A stretch of 64,000 bases of DNA, from NCBI GenBank assembly GCA_019454145.1, contig CP075366.1, forward strand, positions 1,033,564 to 1,097,563, read 5' to 3'. Below the pieces are notes generated by a model, which worked only from the letters and a program-made list of their open reading frames with translations, did no database searches and was not told where the DNA came from. Both the position numbers and the translations under genes were made by a program. The first letter of the stretch is position 1. The number at the start of each line of letters is the position of its first letter. Source of the DNA: Fimbriimonadaceae bacterium. GTDB taxonomy: Bacteria; Armatimonadota; Fimbriimonadia; Fimbriimonadales; Fimbriimonadaceae. Shown here in pieces: positions 1 through 7,024 of the stretch.

Positions 1-3
1 GCC

Positions 4-486
4 TTGCGCGAACGGCTTGATACGCAAACCCCAAACCTCACCCCTGGCGAATTCGTTTTCGCGCCCTCTACCGACGGAAAACTATACGTAGCAGAAGTCA
101 AATCATCTGGCTCAAACACCACCACGGTTCAGTTCCTCATTGGTAGCGAACTTTCCGTCCCATCGAGCCAAATCCAACCCGCCGTTTTTCTCCCTGGATC
201 CAAGGTCAAAGCGAATTGGCCGCATTGGGGTTGGTGGACTTGCACCGTGCTCAGCTTCGATAAACCCAACCGCCTGGTTCGCCTTTCCGATGGCTGGGGC
301 ACAGAAAAAACTTTCCCGCTGACTGAAATCCGACTTGATCCTCCCCAAGTTGCGACTGGAAATACTACTTTCGCCAAAATTAAAAAATTCTTAGATGCAA
401 ATCCACCAGTCAAATACATTGCTTTTGGATTAAGCGTAATTTTCGCGATTCAGCTCGTCAGATTATTTGTTGAGATGGTTCGTTGA
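4..486 (+). CDS. Tudor/agenet-like protein with C-terminal membrane anchor (possibly 5' partial)
   Basis: A 160-residue reading frame opens with TTG at the very edge of the window and has no stop upstream, so the true start may lie outside. Two similar beta-rich segments (about residues 17-60 and 65-115) carry Trp and aromatic residues of the kind seen in Tudor/agenet-like SH3 barrels; this fold is a guess from pattern. Residues 137-159 form one hydrophobic transmembrane helix, so the protein is probably tail-anchored with its soluble part in the cytoplasm. Its TGA overlaps the TTG start of the next gene, so the two are probably co-translated. Function is unknown. Confidence 0.6.
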   Translation: MRERLDTQTPNLTPGEFVFAPSTDGKLYVAEVKSSGSNTTTVQFLIGSELSVPSSQIQPAVFLPGSKVKANWPHWGWWTCTVLSFDKPNRLVRLSDGWGTEKTFPLTEIRLDPPQVATGNTTFAKIKKFLDANPPVKYIAFGLSVIFAIQLVRLFVEMVR

Positions 487-1235
487 CCCAAATCCCTCCA
501 GGGGTCTTGGACTTCGCTCGGTTGAACACCTTTCCCCTCGACCAAGAACTTCCGCCTGGTTACTGCTCACGCATTTTTCGCCACAACGACCGCATCCTCA
601 AGTTTCCGTTCCAAGGCGAAGAGCAAACCACCGGGTTCCACGCGGCATATCAACTCGAACAAATCGGCGGCCCCAAAATCTATGCGGGACACGAACCAAC
701 CGGATCGCTCATCATGGAATTCATCCCCAGCGGAACGAGCTTGGCCACATCTGGTCAACCTGATGAGCCGACGTTTATCCAGCTCGCTCGCCAGATGCAG
801 AATCTATCTACTGAGCACTGCCTATCGCTGGAAAGCTACTACCAATATCTCCCTGATTTCGGCAAAGATCTCCTTGCCACAACCACCAATCCAGTTTTCC
901 TGCACGGCGACTTGCACCACTCCAACATCCTGCTCGACGAACGAACCAACGAGTTTCGCCCAATCGACCCTAAGGGTTTGGTCGGCGATGCGGCATTTGA
1001 ATGTGTCGCCTTTCTGCGAAACCCTATCGATACTCTCCCACTCCGGGACGACCTTTTTGAGTTCACAGTCGGGCGAATCGAACGTCTTTCTCAAGCTCTC
1101 ACGCTCGACCCCGCGCTCATCGCCGCGTGGACTTATATAGATCGGGCTTTTGATGAAGACTTAGAACCCTCCAGCCCTTGGCGCAAGGTCATCCCCACGT
1201 TTGAGCGCGTTTATAATTACTTCAAGGAAAAATAG
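483..1235 (+). CDS. Aminoglycoside/hydroxyurea phosphotransferase family kinase (APH(6)-like)
   Basis: This 250-residue protein has the eukaryotic-kinase-like APH fold. The catalytic loop HGDLHHSN starts at H141 (catalytic Asp143, Asn148), followed by the metal-binding IDPKG segment and a downstream GD. The IDPKG-GD spacing matches the streptomycin 6-kinase / hydroxyurea phosphotransferase family (PF04655), which phosphorylates small hydroxylated substrates with ATP in the cytoplasm. The start is TTG at 483, sharing bases with the TGA of the upstream gene, which indicates coupling. Real resistance activity cannot be claimed; many chromosomal members have unknown substrates. Confidence 0.8.
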   Translation: MTQIPPGVLDFARLNTFPLDQELPPGYCSRIFRHNDRILKFPFQGEEQTTGFHAAYQLEQIGGPKIYAGHEPTGSLIMEFIPSGTSLATSGQPDEPTFIQLARQMQNLSTEHCLSLESYYQYLPDFGKDLLATTTNPVFLHGDLHHSNILLDERTNEFRPIDPKGLVGDAAFECVAFLRNPIDTLPLRDDLFEFTVGRIERLSQALTLDPALIAAWTYIDRAFDEDLEPSSPWRKVIPTFERVYNYFKEK

Positions 1236-1238
1236 TAC

Positions 1239-1840
1239 ATGTCTCACAAATCACCATTTACTGATGATATTTATATTGAGTGGGAATTCCTTGCCATGAG
1301 CCCATATAGGGAGCCAATACCTGAAGAGGAACTCGTAACCCGAAGCATCGCCTTATACGAAGCATGCTTCTCTAATGATAAGTGGCTAGTTCACCCCTTA
1401 GATGCTAGTTTGGTGACGAATTTGCGATTTGGTCAGCTTGCAACAGAAGGGGATTATTCAGGAGCCCTTGAGATTTGTGAGAATTTCCTGAATCATCCTG
1501 ACCTATCTTCAGAGGTACACAAAATTGAATACATAACGATTAAAAATAACTTTCATAGTATGCAGTTTTTAGTTGGTCAAGTAGAAGTAAGTATTCTAGG
1601 TTTTAGCGAATTTCTCACTGACGACAAAATTGATATTGTTCACCTTAGAAACAGCATTTTGGGAATACTAAGAAGCCTCCAGCGGATGAAACTGCAAACC
1701 CATTGCTTCTAAAACTGACGATTGATTTATTAGCTGTGTTAGAACTTCAACCAACCTTAGTATTGTCGGCGAGCACAAATATCGAATTGGATCAAGCGAT
1801 AATTAATACCCTCTTTCCGGACGATGAAAAGAACTCTTGA
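1239..1840 (+). pseudogene. Hypothetical protein gene interrupted by a frameshift
   Basis: The frame opened by ATG 1239 (with an AAGGA ribosome site before it) ends at 1712 after a short, unnatural-looking tail. A second frame, open from about 1649 to a TGA at 1838-1840, reads as ordinary protein beginning GNTKKPPADETANPLLLKLT. Joining the two at the TTTTGGG run around 1654-1662 gives one protein of about 200 residues. The product is acidic and soluble-looking and is not recognised. Base composition is AT-richer than both neighbours, which fits recent acquisition. A single-base sequencing or assembly error, true decay, or a programmed shift are all possible; nothing here proves a programmed one. 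Confidence 0.6.
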
Positions 1841-1843
1841 TTT

Positions 1844-1882
1844 CCCTCCCCAAGCTTGGGGAGGGTTAGGGAGGGGTTGAAA
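1844..1882. repeat. REP-like palindrome, copy 1
   Basis: A perfect 22-bp palindrome, CCCTCCCCAAG joined to CTTGGGGAGGG (1844-1865), is followed directly by a third, imperfect copy of the right arm (TTAGGGAGGGGTTGAAAG). The same plan, a hairpin plus a trailing GGGG-rich arm, recurs at 14639, 14731, 15511 and 15556. This is the architecture of REP-type elements mobilised by RAYT (Y1) transposases; no such transposase lies in the window. It may also act as a transcription stop between the frameshifted gene and the lipoprotein gene. Confidence 0.75.
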
Positions 1883-1957
1883 GATCCGAAACAATAAAAA
1901 CCTTCGCCGGGAACCATAACACCCACTTCACACGTTTAGCCAACCAGAAGGTTCGCC

Positions 1958-2587
1958 ATGAAGCACTCATTTCTGCTGATTTCACTCGCCGTGCTGGCAC
2001 TCGCCGCGTGCGCACTGACCCCAAAACAAGAGAAAAGCGAACTCCCCCTCGCCAGCACTAAAGAACTGCCCGCAATTGATATCAGCGGTTACAAATCTTG
2101 GACGAAGGCCACCAAAGAACCACATCTAACAAATGGTCAACTTAGTATGAGCTGCGTAGCAGTACCAGTACCCGACGACCCGCATAGCCCCGCACCAGCC
2201 GCCAATGGCGTTGAGTTTGAATCAGAACAGGGCAAACTTAAATTATCCACTTATGCATACATAACTATTTATGTCAACGAAATCGGCGAACCCTCCCTGC
2301 TCAAGGATGCAAGACCCAACTTCCCCGAGGGCTCAATCATTGTCAAAGAACGCCATTCATCTTGGGAATCAAAAACCGCTGACTACATCACCGTCATGCG
2401 CAAGCTCCCCGCCGGAACAAAACCCGAAACCGGCGACTGGCAGTACCTCGTTTACGCTCAAGATGCCAAAACTGAACTCAAAAAGCACAATCTTCCCGAT
2501 TGTATGAGCTGCCATGCTAAGTGGAAAGATACAGATTACGTCAGCCGCGAATATCTAACTCAAGAACAGCTAGCTGCTCTTAAATAG
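1958..2587 (+). CDS. Cytochrome P460-like lipoprotein with CxxCH haem site
   Basis: The 209-residue product starts with a lipoprotein signal peptide whose lipobox LAAC ends near residue 18, so it should be anchored on the outside of the inner membrane or in the outer membrane. A C-terminal CMSCH (C182, C185, H186) is a covalent haem-c binding motif. The overall layout (beta-rich middle, Lys/Glu-rich segment, CxxCH near the end) matches the cytochrome P460 family, whose members oxidise small nitrogen compounds or act as electron carriers. An AGAAGG ribosome site stands 6 nt before the ATG. It appears monocistronic. The exact substrate is not predictable. Confidence 0.75.
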   Translation: MKHSFLLISLAVLALAACALTPKQEKSELPLASTKELPAIDISGYKSWTKATKEPHLTNGQLSMSCVAVPVPDDPHSPAPAANGVEFESEQGKLKLSTYAYITIYVNEIGEPSLLKDARPNFPEGSIIVKERHSSWESKTADYITVMRKLPAGTKPETGDWQYLVYAQDAKTELKKHNLPDCMSCHAKWKDTDYVSREYLTQEQLAALK

Positions 2588-2600
2588 AAAGTGGATTGGC

Positions 2601-3020
2601 TCAGCAATCGTTAGGAAATCGATTCCGAAACCCTTTCGTCATCCAACGATCCTGCACCGTCGAAGTCTCAAATCCGTACTTTTCGTATAGCCCGTGCGCA
2701 TCGCGAGTCCCTAACATCCACCGAACCGATGCGTAATCCTCACACGCCATGATCGCATCCATGAGTGCAGTCGAAACCCCTCGACCTCTAAACTCCTCAC
2801 CCACATAAACATCGCAAAGCCAGGCAAAGGTCGCCCGATCGGTAATCACGCGTGCAAATCCGACCATGACGCCATCTTCAAATGCACTCCAGCACTCGGA
2901 ATTCTCAATTGACTGATCAATCACATCTTGCGTCCGTTCGTCCGCCCAATACGACTCTTTCATCCACTGGTAAATGCGCTCCCGGTCAAGCCGCTTGCGG
3001 TCGCGTGATATCTCAATCAT
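2601..3020 (-). CDS. GNAT family N-acetyltransferase
   Basis: This is a 139-residue single-domain protein of normal GNAT length. The acetyl-CoA pyrophosphate-binding loop is present as RGRGVSTALM (about residues 78-87) after the beta-4 strand WLCDVYV, and the C-terminal YEKYGFE is the usual beta-5/alpha-4 segment. It transfers acetyl from acetyl-CoA to an unknown amine. A GATAAT box ends 7 nt before the ATG and points to leaderless transcription, back to back with the promoter of the beta-helix gene. Confidence 0.85.
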   Translation of the reverse strand: MIEISRDRKRLDRERIYQWMKESYWADERTQDVIDQSIENSECWSAFEDGVMVGFARVITDRATFAWLCDVYVGEEFRGRGVSTALMDAIMACEDYASVRWMLGTRDAHGLYEKYGFETSTVQDRWMTKGFRNRFPNDC

Positions 3021-3027
3021 AAAGGGA

Positions 3028-3054
3028 ATTATCCCTCGGTTTCCGGCATATAAT
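3028..3054. promoter_or_regulatory. Overlapping divergent leaderless promoters
   Basis: On the plus strand TATAAT at 3049-3054 ends 6 nt before ATG 3061. On the minus strand GATAAT at 3033-3028 ends 7 nt before the GNAT ATG at 3020. Only 40 bp separate the two start codons, so both transcripts would begin at or within a base or two of the start codon, and the polymerases would compete. No clear -35 element is visible for either. Confidence 0.6.
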
Positions 3055-3060
3055 CACTAT

Positions 3061-4209
3061 ATGCTTGCTGCATTTGTCGCGCTTCTGTTTGTCTCTCAAG
3101 AAGTTCGCGTATCCACCGATGCCGAGTTGCAGAAAGCACTAAAAGATGCAAGGCCCGGGGTTACGATTCTCATAGCACCCGGTGACTATCAAGGCGGAAT
3201 TTTCCAATCGAATTTGCAAGGAACGGCTGAGAAACCGATCACGATTTCTGGAGTTGACCCAGACCGCCGTCCTGTTTTTACTGGCGGTAATTCAGGAATC
3301 CACATCATTCAGCCTGCCCACCTCAATATTAGAAACATCGTCATCCGTAACGTAAAAGGAAACGGATTGAACATAGATGACGGAGGCGCAGTTCTCAAGC
3401 CAGCCCACCATATCAATCTCGCAAAAATCACGGTTTCTGGAACCCCTGCCGGCAACAACGATGGCATCAAGCTCTCGGGAATCAAAGACTTCTCGGTCAA
3501 TAACTGCGACATCAGCAACTGGGGCGGCTCTGCGATTGATATGGTTGGCTGCCACAACGGAATCATTAAAGACTCTCACTTTGAAAATGGAGGCGACAAT
3601 GCCATCCAAACCAAAGGCGGTTCAAGCGGCATTACGATTGAAACTTCCACTTTTCTCAATGCAGGCGAAAGGCCGGTCAACTTAGGTGGAAGCACAGGTA
3701 GAGAATTTTTCCGACCACCCGTCAACTCCATAAAGGCTGGTCAGAGAACCGAAGCAACCGCAATTACAGTTCAAGGTTGTACGATTCAGGGCGGAACCGC
3801 AGGAATTGCTTTTGTTGGTGCGACATATTCAGCCGCTCGATTCAACACCATTTATGCTCCTAAACGTTGGGCTTTCCGCATCCTGCAAGAAACCAATGCC
3901 ACTGACTTCCTCCCTTGCGGAAACAACGCCGTCGAATCCAACCTCATCGTCTACCAGTCGCAGAATTGGGGTGAGCAAGGCATCAATATCGGATCCGGAA
4001 CCCAACCCAAATCTTTCAAGTTCGTTGATAACTTTTGGTACTGTTTGGATGCTCCAAACTCAACTCGCGCCAATCCTAATATCGAGGAATCAAACGCAAT
4101 ACGGGGCATCCACCCGCACCTCGAGCCGCTAACCAGTTTCACTTTCAAAGTCGCTCCATCTAGCCCCGCCGCAAAAGTCGGAGCACACGCCTTCCCAATA
4201 AAACCATGA
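3061..4209 (+). CDS. Secreted right-handed parallel beta-helix protein (chondroitinase-B/pectate-lyase-like)
   Basis: The product, 382 residues from ATG 3061, starts with a short signal peptide (MLAAFVALLFVSQ). After it come a DAELQKALKDARPG opening and TILIAPGDYQ, the classic start of polysaccharide-lyase-like beta-helices, then many short repeats rich in G, N and I (for example GNGLNIDDGG and GGDNAIQTKGG). The likely role is binding or cleaving an acidic polysaccharide outside the cell; no catalytic residues are assigned. A further in-frame ATG at 2974 is rejected because it overlaps the GNAT gene and the TATAAT box sits 6 nt before 3061. The stop overlaps the next ATG by 4 nt, so it is translationally coupled to the amidohydrolase. 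Confidence 0.8.
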   Translation: MLAAFVALLFVSQEVRVSTDAELQKALKDARPGVTILIAPGDYQGGIFQSNLQGTAEKPITISGVDPDRRPVFTGGNSGIHIIQPAHLNIRNIVIRNVKGNGLNIDDGGAVLKPAHHINLAKITVSGTPAGNNDGIKLSGIKDFSVNNCDISNWGGSAIDMVGCHNGIIKDSHFENGGDNAIQTKGGSSGITIETSTFLNAGERPVNLGGSTGREFFRPPVNSIKAGQRTEATAITVQGCTIQGGTAGIAFVGATYSAARFNTIYAPKRWAFRILQETNATDFLPCGNNAVESNLIVYQSQNWGEQGINIGSGTQPKSFKFVDNFWYCLDAPNSTRANPNIEESNAIRGIHPHLEPLTSFTFKVAPSSPAAKVGAHAFPIKP

Positions 4210-5663
4210 TCCTCTCATCCCTTCTCGCAATCGCCATCGCCCCGACCAGCATTCTCATCCAAGGCGGAACCATCGTAGATGGCACGGGCAAACCGGGCTA
4301 CCGAGCCGATCTCCGAATCGAAGGCACTCGGATCATCGAAATCAAACCCAACCTTGCCCAACGACCAGGCGAAAAACTTCTTGATGCCAAAGGCTTCGTT
4401 GTCAGCCCGGGATTCATTGATGCCCACTCCCACGCCAGTGGCGGAATCATGTCCGAACCAACTGCGATCTCTCAACTCACTCAAGGAATCACCACCGCTG
4501 TTGTTGGTCAGGATGGCGGATGGAGCAAACCCATAAAACAAGCATTTGCCGATTACGCCAGCGTCAAACCCGCGATCAACTTTGCGTCGTTTTCCGGCCA
4601 CGGCGGAATCCGCGCCGCCATCATGGGCAACGATTACAAACGTCCCGCCACCGCCAGCGAAATCTCTCGAATGCAAGCACTGGTCGAACAAGATATGAAA
4701 GATGGCGCTCTCGGCGTGAGCAGTGGGCTTGAGTACGATCCCGGCTACTATAGCAACACCGAAGAACTCATTGCTCTCAACAAAATCGCCGCCAAATATC
4801 AGGGAATGTATATCTCTCACATGCGTGATGAAGGCGATTCTGTTTTCAAGGCAATCGCCGAACTTCAGGAAATCTCTAACAAAGCAAACATTCCGGCTCA
4901 AATTTCTCACGTTAAGCTCGCCACGTTTGCGGTTTGGAACCGCGCCAACGAAGTCAACCGCATCACCGCAAATCCTCCCTTCACCGCGGACGTTTACCCC
5001 TACCTGTACTGGCAGTCCACCATCGCTGCCCTCACTCCGAGCCGCGACTGGAAGGATCGTAAAATCTGGGAAAAAGGGCTAGCCGATGTCGGTGGCCCGC
5101 AAAATGTCCGCCTCTCAACATACATCCACAATCCCGCATGGGCTGGCAAAACTCTCGATGTTATCGCCAAAGAAACGGGCAAGGATGCGATCTCCATCAT
5201 TCAGGAAATACTTGAAAAAACTCAAGGCGAAGGTGGCGAATCGGTAGTCGTCACCGCGATGACCGAACCCGATTTGGAAGCATTCATCCGCTCCGCCCGT
5301 ACCATGTTCTGCAGTGATGGCAACATAGGCGGTTCCCACCCCCGCGGTGCGGGAGCATTTCCCCGGGTTCTCGCCCGTTACGTGCGCGAGCGCAAAACCA
5401 TTTCGCTTGAAGAAGCCATCCGCAAAATGACGGCCCTCACCGCCCGAACCTTTCAACTCAAAGAACGCGGCGAACTCAAGCCCAACTATATCGCCGATAT
5501 CACAATCTTCGACCCAAAAACAATCCAAGATCACGCGACTCCCACCGATCCCACCAAACTCAGCACCGGCGTCAAAGCCGTCATTGTGTCTGGGCAGATC
5601 ACCATGCGTAATGGCTACTTAACTGGGGCGAGAAACGGAAAAATGATCCTGCGTGGCCGGTAA
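4206..5663 (+). CDS. N-acyl-D-amino-acid deacylase family amidohydrolase (secreted)
   Basis: The 485-residue protein has a hydrophobic N-terminus, then the composite amidohydrolase beta-sandwich start (ILIQGGTIVDGTG) and the metal-binding HSH at residues 74-76 (FIDAHSHASGG). Further likely ligand segments are SGHGGIR, ISHMRDEGD and QISHVKLA, and FCSDG near the C-terminus carries the catalytic-type Asp. This set matches D-aminoacylase / dihydroorotase-like members (COG3653), which hydrolyse N-acyl-D-amino acids or related amides. ATG overlaps the TGA of the beta-helix gene (ATGA), suggesting a shared extracellular degradation function. Confidence 0.85.
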   Translation: MILSSLLAIAIAPTSILIQGGTIVDGTGKPGYRADLRIEGTRIIEIKPNLAQRPGEKLLDAKGFVVSPGFIDAHSHASGGIMSEPTAISQLTQGITTAVVGQDGGWSKPIKQAFADYASVKPAINFASFSGHGGIRAAIMGNDYKRPATASEISRMQALVEQDMKDGALGVSSGLEYDPGYYSNTEELIALNKIAAKYQGMYISHMRDEGDSVFKAIAELQEISNKANIPAQISHVKLATFAVWNRANEVNRITANPPFTADVYPYLYWQSTIAALTPSRDWKDRKIWEKGLADVGGPQNVRLSTYIHNPAWAGKTLDVIAKETGKDAISIIQEILEKTQGEGGESVVVTAMTEPDLEAFIRSARTMFCSDGNIGGSHPRGAGAFPRVLARYVRERKTISLEEAIRKMTALTARTFQLKERGELKPNYIADITIFDPKTIQDHATPTDPTKLSTGVKAVIVSGQITMRNGYLTGARNGKMILRGR

Positions 5664-5683
5664 TCACTCGCCATAATCTGGCT

Positions 5684-6061
5684 ATGTTAATTCAGTTCAT
5701 CCAGCCCGATTCATTCCCAAAACCCGCAGGACATTACAGCCCCGCCGTGGTTCACAATGGAACGGTTTATGTCTCAGGTCAACTTCCTATGGTGGACGGC
5801 GTTGCCCAACTCGGCCCGATTGATGAACAAACCAATATCAGCCTCACTAACCTCGAAACCGTCCTCATCGCCGCTGGCTCCGACCGCAACCACATCCTCA
5901 AGCTCAATGTCTTCCTAGCCGACATCGCCGACTGGGCCGTGGTGAATGCCACTTTGGCGGAATGGTTCGGCGACTACCGTCCCGCCCGCGCCATCATCCC
6001 TTGCGGAACCCTCAATCGAGGTTGCGGCATCGAAATTGACTGCATCGCCGCCGTAAAGTAA
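5684..6061 (+). CDS. ridA: RidA/YjgF family protein
   Basis: A 125-residue protein of standard RidA length. It contains the family pattern VYVSGQLPMVDG near residue 28, the middle NLETVLIAAGS helix, and the signature segment PARAIIPCG followed by the buried IEIDCIAAVK strand. RidA proteins are trimeric enamine/imine deaminases that remove reactive 2-aminoacrylate made by PLP enzymes. The arginine contacting the substrate carboxylate is likely the R in PARAI. CATAAT (5672-5677) ends exactly 6 nt before the ATG, indicating an own leaderless promoter despite the 20-bp gap to the amidohydrolase. Confidence 0.85.
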   Translation: MLIQFIQPDSFPKPAGHYSPAVVHNGTVYVSGQLPMVDGVAQLGPIDEQTNISLTNLETVLIAAGSDRNHILKLNVFLADIADWAVVNATLAEWFGDYRPARAIIPCGTLNRGCGIEIDCIAAVK

Positions 6062-6064
6062 ATA

Positions 6065-6337
6065 CTATCTGCCCCGGCGCTGTAAATCCTGCGAAAGCTG
6101 TTCAATTGCGGGACGCAACGCTTCAATACCTTTAAGAGGTTTGATTAACCATATTATCGTACTCACAAGGATAGATGCACCTACTGCGAAGGAAAACCCC
6201 TGTACTAATCCGTTACGAACCTGCACCCGCCAGTTGCGACCAAACTTCAACTGTTTTTCAAGCAAAATATTCTGCTGACGAATTTGCTCCGCCAACTCCT
6301 TTGCCCAGTCTTCAGTTTTGCCTTCTTCGTCCGCCAT
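6065..6337 (-). CDS. Small membrane protein with DUF5665-like segment
   Basis: A 90-residue protein with an acidic, helical N-terminus (residues 1-38, coiled-coil-like), one transmembrane helix about 49-66 (FSFAVGASILVSTIIWLI) and an amphipathic C-terminal helix. The arrangement, a short helix followed by a NGLVQGFSFAVGASI stretch, resembles DUF5665 proteins of unknown function. It ends 3 bp from the RidA stop (convergent). No Shine-Dalgarno sequence is seen; CATAAT lies almost on the ATG, so the start may be slightly different. Confidence 0.6.
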   Translation of the reverse strand: MADEEGKTEDWAKELAEQIRQQNILLEKQLKFGRNWRVQVRNGLVQGFSFAVGASILVSTIIWLIKPLKGIEALRPAIEQLSQDLQRRGR

Positions 6338-6445
6338 GCATTATGTCCATACGAAACAACTCTCATAACTGACGCAAAAAAGTGCCGCGCTAGGGCAAGC
6401 GCGGCCATTTCAATGACTGTCAAACGGGGTTAGAAAAGTCGTAAT

Positions 6446-6871
6446 CTAGTGGTGTTCGCCCGGTGAACCGTCTTCGTCCACTTTATCAATAGCTTGCACT
6501 GCGGCGGCTGAACCTGCACCACCTAGCGCACCGCCGATTGCCGCTCCGCCGACTGCTCCGCCTGGCCCAAGTGCCGCACCCGCGATTCCGCCAACTACTG
6601 CACCCGCGATAGCTCCGCCCTTGAGAGCCGAATCTGCGTCGTTGCTTAAACCGAACCAGTTATGGCGATCAATTTGACATTCGTCAACAAAGTGGTTCAC
6701 TTCGGTTTCCGCCTGTTCAAGAGTCATCGCATAGCGCGATTGCAAAAATCCTACAAGCTGGTCTCGGCGACCCTGGATTTGATCAAAGTCGTCATCAGTC
6801 ATGCGACCCCATCGCGTTTTTGCTTTACCTTTCAGTGTTGTCCAATGTCCTTCAATCTCGTTCCATTTCAT
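6446..6871 (-). CDS. CsbD family stress protein with glycine-zipper C-terminus
   Basis: Starting at ATG 6871 the protein is 141 residues. An AAGGAG Shine-Dalgarno lies 9 nt before this ATG, which decides the start over an upstream in-frame ATG. The N-terminal half (MKWNEIEGHWTTLKGKAK followed by GRRDQLVGFLQ) is a CsbD domain, a small helical stress-induced domain. The C-terminal half is a Gly/Ala-rich glycine zipper of GxxxG repeats, typical of membrane-inserting or oligomerising segments, then an acidic His tail. The fusion of CsbD with a glycine zipper suggests an envelope-associated stress role. Confidence 0.8.
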   Translation of the reverse strand: MKWNEIEGHWTTLKGKAKTRWGRMTDDDFDQIQGRRDQLVGFLQSRYAMTLEQAETEVNHFVDECQIDRHNWFGLSNDADSALKGGAIAGAVVGGIAGAALGPGGAVGGAAIGGALGGAGSAAAVQAIDKVDEDGSPGEHH

Positions 6872-6970
6872 TTTGTTGTTCTCCTTGTAGATTCCCTCTA
6901 CTGTTATTCGATCATACGATTTAGCTTGTAAAGGCAGAATAAAGAGGGGCGTGGAGAGCATAAAGGAAAA

Positions 6971-7004
6971 GCCCCTATTTCCGATTTGAACCGGAAATAG
7001 GGGC
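6971..7004 (-). terminator. Rho-independent terminator of the triple amidohydrolase gene
   Basis: A perfect 13-bp stem (GCCCCTATTTCCG at 6971-6983 and its complement at 6992-7004) with an 8-nt loop. On the minus strand it is followed by TTTTCCTTTA, so it ends transcription coming from the amidohydrolase gene at 7025. Confidence 0.8.
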
Positions 7005-7024
7005 CGATTTGAGATGGTTTGCGC

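Noticed and set aside
483-1235. Aminoglycoside resistance determinant in the clinical sense
   Set aside because: The fold and motifs are clear, but chromosomal members of this family often lack antibiotic substrates and no mobile context is present.
1654-1662. Programmed ribosomal frameshift at TTTTGGG
   Set aside because: The run is not a classical X-XXY-YYZ slippery site in the zero frame and no downstream pseudoknot is obvious; mutation or base-call error is simpler.
2974-3060. N-terminal extension of the beta-helix gene from ATG 2974
   Set aside because: It runs through the opposite GNAT gene and lacks a signal peptide; TATAAT and the signal peptide fix the start at 3061.
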